A DNA stretch of 64,000 nt from Nocardioides seonyuensis (lineage in GTDB: Bacteria; Actinomycetota; Actinomycetes; Propionibacteriales; Nocardioidaceae), in NCBI RefSeq assembly GCF_004683965.1, contig NZ_CP038436.1, forward strand, positions 2,046,001 to 2,110,000, in the 5' to 3' direction. The position numbers and the translations under genes are program-made. Under the pieces are notes generated by a model. That model was not told the origin of the DNA and did no database searches. It worked only from the letters and a program-made list of their open reading frames with translations. This document shows, one piece after another, positions 59,925 through 64,000 of this stretch. The first letter of the stretch is position 1. Each line of letters starts with the position of its first letter.

Positions 59925-60673
59925 GCACCCGCGAGCTCGAGGGCAGGCGGGCCGTCGTCACCGGCGGCGGCAGCGGCATCGGCCGGGCCGTCGCCGAGGG
60001 GCTGGCCGCCCGCGGCGCCCACGTGGTCGTCGCCGACATCGACGCCGACGCCGCCGGGAAGGTCGCCGCAGACGTCGGTGGCGAGGCGTGGGTCGTGGAC
60101 CTCTCCGACACCGCCGCCCTCGACGAGCTGACCCTCGAGGCGGACGTGCTGGTCAACAACGCCGGCATCCAGCGGGTCTCGCCGATCGAGGTGCTCGCCC
60201 CCGACACCTTCCGGCTGATCCACTCGGTGATGCTCGAGGCGCCGTTCCTGCTCGTCCGGGCCGTCCTGCCGCACATGTACGCCCGCGGCTGGGGCCGCAT
60301 CGTCAACGTGTCGAGCGTCCACGGCCTGCGTGCGAGCGCGTTCAAGTCCGCCTACGTCTCGGCCAAGCACGGCCTCGAGGGCCTCTCCAAGGTCACTGCC
60401 CTCGAGGGCGCCGCGCACGGCGTGACGAGCAACTGCGTCAACCCCGGGTACGTCCGCACGCCGTTGGTCGAGAAGCAGATCACCGACCAGGCGCGCGTCC
60501 ACGACCTCTCCGAGGACGAGGTCCTCGCTCAGGTGATGCTCAAGAACTCCGCGGTCAAGCGCCTGGTCGAGCCCCGCGAGGTCTCCTCGCTGGTCGCGTG
60601 GCTGTGCTCCCCGGACGCCGGCATGGTGACCGGGGCGTCGTACGCCATGGACGGCGGGTGGAGCGCCCGATGA
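59921..60673 (+). CDS. SDR, 3-hydroxybutyrate dehydrogenase-like
   Basis: 250 aa from GTG 59921. Cofactor motif TGGGSGIGRA, D after VVVADID favouring NAD, NNAGIQ, catalytic S, Y and K (NVSSVHG, SAYVSAKHG), and the C-terminal region CVNPGYVRTPLVEKQITDQAR with SAVKRLVEP, close to bacterial 3-hydroxybutyrate dehydrogenases. It should oxidise a 3-hydroxy acid to its 3-keto form; other 2- or 3-hydroxy acids remain possible. Confidence 0.85.
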   Translation: MSTRELEGRRAVVTGGGSGIGRAVAEGLAARGAHVVVADIDADAAGKVAADVGGEAWVVDLSDTAALDELTLEADVLVNNAGIQRVSPIEVLAPDTFRLIHSVMLEAPFLLVRAVLPHMYARGWGRIVNVSSVHGLRASAFKSAYVSAKHGLEGLSKVTALEGAAHGVTSNCVNPGYVRTPLVEKQITDQARVHDLSEDEVLAQVMLKNSAVKRLVEPREVSSLVAWLCSPDAGMVTGASYAMDGGWSAR

Positions 60674-61614
60674 CCGCCCGCTCGGTGGAGCACCGTCTCA
60701 CCGACCGCTACCGCACGGTCGACGTTCCCGTGGCGGGCGGATCGCTGCGCGTGGGCGTCTGGGACGCGCTCGACGCCGACGGTGCCCCGGTGCCCGAGGC
60801 TCCCACGGCCCTCCTCGTCCACGGCGTCACGGCGTCGCACCGGTCCTGGCAGCTCGTGGCCGACCGGCTGCCGCGGGTGCGGCTGGTGGCCCCCGACCTG
60901 CGCGGTCGTGGCCGCAGCCATCCGGAGAGCCCCGGGCAGCGACCCGCAGGGATGGCCCAGCACGCCGACGACCTGGTGCGCGTGCTCGACCACCTCGACG
61001 TCGACCGCACCCTGCTGGTCGGCCACTCCATGGGCGGGTTCGTCGGTGTCGTCATGGCCGACCGCCACCCCGACCGGGTCTCCCGGCTGCTGCTCGTCGA
61101 CGGTGGCCTGCCGCTGGCCGTGCCGGACGGGCTCACCGCCGACGAGGTGATCTCGTACGTGCTCGGACCCACCGCCGAGCGCCTGGCGATGCGGTTCGCC
61201 GGGGTCGAGGACTACTACGACTTCTGGCGGCGCCACCCCGCCTTCGCGCACGACTGGTCGCCCGCCCTCGAGGACTACCTCGCCTACGACCTCGTCGGCG
61301 AGGAGCCCGAGCTGCGCCCGGCCACCAGCTACGACGTGATGTCGTGCGACACCGTCGACCTCAACACCGGCACGGCGCTCGCCGGCGCCCTCGGCCGCCT
61401 GCGGCACCCCACGCTGCTGCTCACGGCACCCAGGGGACTTCTCGACGAGTCGCCGGGGCTCTACGAGGCCGACCGCCTCGCCGCGATGCTGGAGGGCTTC
61501 GACCTCATCGACAGCCGCGAGGTGGCGGACGTCAACCACTACACGATCACGATGGGCGAGCGAGGTGCCACGGCCATCGCAGCCGCCGTGGAGGGTGAGC
61601 TGGCGGCCTCCTAG
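60670..61614 (+). CDS. Alpha/beta hydrolase, last gene of the liv-type operon
   Basis: 314 aa. Oxyanion HGVTAS, APDLRGRGRS, nucleophile GHSMGG, and a late NHYTI segment with the probable catalytic histidine. Resembles esterases, lactonases or C-C bond hydrolases; no specific substrate. ATGA overlap with the SDR. The stop codon TAG starts the -10 of the next gene. Confidence 0.85.
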   Translation: MTARSVEHRLTDRYRTVDVPVAGGSLRVGVWDALDADGAPVPEAPTALLVHGVTASHRSWQLVADRLPRVRLVAPDLRGRGRSHPESPGQRPAGMAQHADDLVRVLDHLDVDRTLLVGHSMGGFVGVVMADRHPDRVSRLLLVDGGLPLAVPDGLTADEVISYVLGPTAERLAMRFAGVEDYYDFWRRHPAFAHDWSPALEDYLAYDLVGEEPELRPATSYDVMSCDTVDLNTGTALAGALGRLRHPTLLLTAPRGLLDESPGLYEADRLAAMLEGFDLIDSREVADVNHYTITMGERGATAIAAAVEGELAAS

Positions 61615-61617
61615 AGT
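61612..61617 (+). promoter_or_regulatory. -10 box of the M20 peptidase gene
   Basis: TAGAGT, 7 nt before ATG 61625; its TAG is the stop codon of the hydrolase gene. Confidence 0.5.
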
Positions 61618-61624
61618 GAGGCGC

Positions 61625-62980
61625 ATGACCGTCGACATCCGCGCACGTCTCGCCGAGGTCCTGCCCGGCATCCGCAGCGACCTCGAGGACCTGATCCGCA
61701 TCCAGTCGGTCTCCGCCGACCCGGCCCGCGCCGGCGAGGTCGAGCGCAGCGCCGAGAAGACCCGCGACCTGTTCGTCGCCGAGGGCTTCGAGGCCGACAT
61801 CGTGCGCGCGTACGACGGTGCTCCGCCGGCCGTGATCGCCAGGAAGGCGGGCCCCGAGGGTGCGCCGACCGTCCTCCTCTACGCCCACCACGACGTGCAG
61901 CCCGAGAACGACCACGCCGACTGGGACTCCCCGCCGTGGGAGCCGACCGCCAGGGAGGACGCCCACGGGGAGACGCGTCTCTACGCGCGCGGGGCAGCCG
62001 ACGACAAGGCCGGCATCGCTGCCCACCTGGGCGCCGTGCGCATCTTCGGCGACGACCTGCCGGTCAACCTCGTGATGTTCATCGAGGGTGAGGAGGAGGT
62101 CGGCTCCGACACGCTCGTCGACCTGCTCAACGCCCACAAGGACCGGCTCGAGGCCGACGTCATCGTCATCGCCGACTCCGGCAACTGGGACATCGGCGAG
62201 CCGGCCCTGACCACGTCGCTGCGCGGGCTGGTGCGCATGGACGTCGAGGTCCGCACTCTCACCCACGCGGTGCACAGCGGGATGTGGGGCGGTCTCGCGC
62301 CGGACGCGATCATGACCCTCTCGCGCCTGATCGCCTCGTGCTGGGACGACGCCGGCAACCTCGTCATCGACGGTCTCCACTCGGGTCCCGCCGCAGACGT
62401 CGACTATCCCGAGGAGCGGCTGCGCGCCGAGTCCGGCGCGGCCGAGGGCATCGAGTGGATCGGCACCGGCTCGGCCGTCGAGCGGCTCTGGACGCAGCCG
62501 GCGCTGTCCATCACCGGCTTCGACGCGCCCAAGGTCGAGGGCGCCTCCAACACCCTCGTCCCGGCGGCGCGCGCCCGCTTCAGCCTGCGCGTCGCGCCGG
62601 GCGACACCACCGCCAACGCCGTCGAGTGCCTCCAGCGACACCTCGAGGCCAACGTCGCGTGGGGTGCCACGCTCAGCACGACCGTCGTCGACACCGGCGA
62701 GGCCACCCAGATCGACGCCAGCGGTCCGGCCTACGACGCGGCACGTGCCGCGTTCTCCGAGGCGTGGGACGGCACCGCCCCGATCGACATGGGCGTCGGA
62801 GGCTCGATCCCCTTCATCGCCGAGTTCCTCGAGGCCTTCCCCCGGGCCAGCGTTCTCGTCACCGGGGTCGAGGACCCCGACACCCGTGCCCACGGCGCCA
62901 ACGAGGGGCTCCACCTTGCGGAGTTCGAGAAGGTCGTGCTCGCCGAGGCGCTCCTCCTGCGCAACCTCGGCGACCTCTGA
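61625..62980 (+). CDS. M20 family metallopeptidase (dipeptidase)
   Basis: 451 aa. Two-zinc aminoacylase/dipeptidase fold: LLYAHHDVQP (metal His/Asp), YARGAADDKAGIAAHLGA, IEGEEEVGS with the general base and metal glutamates, and HGANEGLHLAEFEKV near the end. A dimerisation lid domain lies in the middle. Cytoplasmic, no signal peptide. Likely cleaves dipeptides or N-acyl amino acids. Confidence 0.92.
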   Translation: MTVDIRARLAEVLPGIRSDLEDLIRIQSVSADPARAGEVERSAEKTRDLFVAEGFEADIVRAYDGAPPAVIARKAGPEGAPTVLLYAHHDVQPENDHADWDSPPWEPTAREDAHGETRLYARGAADDKAGIAAHLGAVRIFGDDLPVNLVMFIEGEEEVGSDTLVDLLNAHKDRLEADVIVIADSGNWDIGEPALTTSLRGLVRMDVEVRTLTHAVHSGMWGGLAPDAIMTLSRLIASCWDDAGNLVIDGLHSGPAADVDYPEERLRAESGAAEGIEWIGTGSAVERLWTQPALSITGFDAPKVEGASNTLVPAARARFSLRVAPGDTTANAVECLQRHLEANVAWGATLSTTVVDTGEATQIDASGPAYDAARAAFSEAWDGTAPIDMGVGGSIPFIAEFLEAFPRASVLVTGVEDPDTRAHGANEGLHLAEFEKVVLAEALLLRNLGDL

Positions 62981-63021
62981 CCGCCCTGCGGCGCGAGTTC
63001 GGGCCGGGGCCGGACCACCCG

Positions 63022-63027
63022 TAGACT
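63022..63027 (+). promoter_or_regulatory. -10 box of leaderless purF
   Basis: TAGACT, 6 nt before GTG 63034. Confidence 0.55.
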
Positions 63028-63033
63028 CCACCC

Positions 63034-64000
63034 GTGCCCCAGCCGAGCAACCGGAAGGGCGGCGACGGCCGCCTCACCGCGGCCATCGACCCCTCCGACC
63101 AAGGTCCACAGGACGCGTGTGGCGTCTTCGGCATCTGGGCGCCCGGTGAGGACGTCGCCAACCTCACCTACTTCGGTCTCTACGCGCTCCAGCACCGCGG
63201 GCAGGAGTCGGCCGGCATCGCGGTGAGCAACGGGCGTCAGATCCTGGTCTACAAGGACATGGGCCTGGTCTCGCAGGTCTTCGACGAGTCGACCCTGGCC
63301 TCGCTCAAGGGCTATGTCGCGATCGGCCACGCGCGCTACTCCACGACCGGGGCCTCGACCTGGCAGAACGCCCAGCCGACCTTCCACCCCACAGCCTCCG
63401 GGTCGATCGCGCTGGCCCACAACGGCAACCTCATCAACACCGCCGAGCTCGCCGAGATGGCCGAGGAGGCCTCCGCCGCCGACGAGCTCGACCTGCACCT
63501 GCGCATGGGCACCGCCGCCACCAACGACACCGCCGTCGTCACGGCACTGATGGCCCGCCACCCCGACACCTCCCTGGAGGAGCGCGCCATCGAGGTCCTC
63601 GCCTCGGTGAAGGGCGCCTTCTCGTTCGTCTGGATGAACGACGACACCCTCTTCGCCGCCCGGGACCCCCAGGGTGTCCGGCCGCTGGTGCTCGGCCGGC
63701 TCGAGCGTGGCTGGGTCGTCGCCAGCGAGGACGCCGCGCTGGCCACGATCGGCGCCAGCGTGGTCCGTGAGGTGGAGCCGGGCGAGATGCTCGTCATCAA
63801 CGAGAACGGCCTGGTCTCGCGCCGCTTCGCCGAGCCCGACCCCAAGGGTTGCGTCTTCGAGTACGTCTACCTCGCCCGACCCGACGCCACCATCAGCGGC
63901 CGCGGCGTCCACGAAGCTCGCGTCGAGATGGGCCGCCAGCTCGCCCGCGAGTTCCCGGTCGAGGCCGACATGGTCATCCCGGTGCCCGAGTCGGCGCTCC
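63034..64000 (+). CDS. purF: Amidophosphoribosyltransferase, 5' part (runs off the window)
   Basis: At least 322 codons with no stop before the window ends. First committed step of purine synthesis, using glutamine to aminate PRPP. C29 in QDACGVFGIW is the N-terminal nucleophile after removal of a 28-residue propeptide, as in Bacillus-type enzymes. QHRGQESAGIAVSNG, GHARYSTTG, LAHNGNLIN and RDPQGVRPLVLG follow. The phosphoribosyltransferase part is only beginning (VEADMVIPVPESAL). It has its own leaderless promoter. Confidence 0.95.
   Translation, partial: MPQPSNRKGGDGRLTAAIDPSDQGPQDACGVFGIWAPGEDVANLTYFGLYALQHRGQESAGIAVSNGRQILVYKDMGLVSQVFDESTLASLKGYVAIGHARYSTTGASTWQNAQPTFHPTASGSIALAHNGNLINTAELAEMAEEASAADELDLHLRMGTAATNDTAVVTALMARHPDTSLEERAIEVLASVKGAFSFVWMNDDTLFAARDPQGVRPLVLGRLERGWVVASEDAALATIGASVVREVEPGEMLVINENGLVSRRFAEPDPKGCVFEYVYLARPDATISGRGVHEARVEMGRQLAREFPVEADMVIPVPESAL

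Overview
The window looks like one contiguous stretch of chromosome from a very GC-rich actinobacterium, most likely Nocardioides or a close relative. The evidence is codon use (third positions almost all G or C), frequent GTG starts, many TANNNT -10 boxes sitting 6-7 nt before a start codon (leaderless transcripts), a class I lysyl-tRNA synthetase, and an actinobacterial purine gene layout. I see no rRNA, tRNA, CRISPR array, integrase or transposase. About 62 protein genes fill almost all of it, and no gene-free gap exceeds 300 bases.

Layout. 1-7.9 kb: a DapC-like aminotransferase, a secreted metzincin protease, pyrE, a DedA membrane protein, a SpoU-type RNA methyltransferase, a secreted beta-helix protein and a membrane-anchored alpha/beta hydrolase. 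8-17.6 kb: a signalling block with a lone receiver domain, a degenerate (pseudo) histidine kinase, an intact histidine kinase, a MacB-like ABC exporter, a NarL-type regulator, and a SigE-family sigma factor with a membrane partner. 17.7-23.8 kb: class II aldolase, DUF1275 and DUF3151 proteins, a secreted cutinase-type polyester hydrolase with the same core motifs as known PET hydrolases, class I LysRS and a lipid kinase. 23.8-42.3 kb: purine biosynthesis genes (purA, purD, purB, purC, purS, purQ, purL) interspersed with an SDR, an ECF sigma factor with its partner, an MhuD-like haem-degrading enzyme, secreted proteins and a 2-hydroxyacid dehydrogenase. 42.4-52.7 kb: a DrrAB-type exporter with a divergent WYL regulator, an MFS exporter with a divergent ArsR-type regulator separated by a 14-nt periodic operator array, phosphoketolase and acetate kinase. 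53-61.6 kb: an eight- to nine-gene translationally coupled operon of liv-type ABC transporter, acyl-CoA ligase, TetR regulator, 3-hydroxybutyrate dehydrogenase-like SDR and hydrolase. The window ends with an M20 peptidase and the first part of purF.

How the parts work together. Eight de novo purine genes lie within 40 kb but are split among several promoters; purS-purQ-DUF3817 form one coupled unit, and purA has a short leader with a canonical intrinsic terminator. Xfp and AckA, encoded tail to tail, would convert sugar phosphates to acetyl phosphate and then acetate plus ATP. The liv-type operon looks like an uptake, activation and oxidation pathway for an organic or hydroxy acid rather than a plain amino-acid importer. 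Its TetR protein is a good candidate to bind the 17-bp palindrome at the operon's promoter.

The most unusual points are the pseudo-histidine kinase beside an intact one, the four evenly spaced TGCGCA boxes, the polyester hydrolase, the purA leader terminator, an apparent repeat insertion inside purD, several large inverted repeats between genes, and strong over-representation of the palindrome GTCGTACGAC. All family names come from reading motifs by eye; no database search was run.
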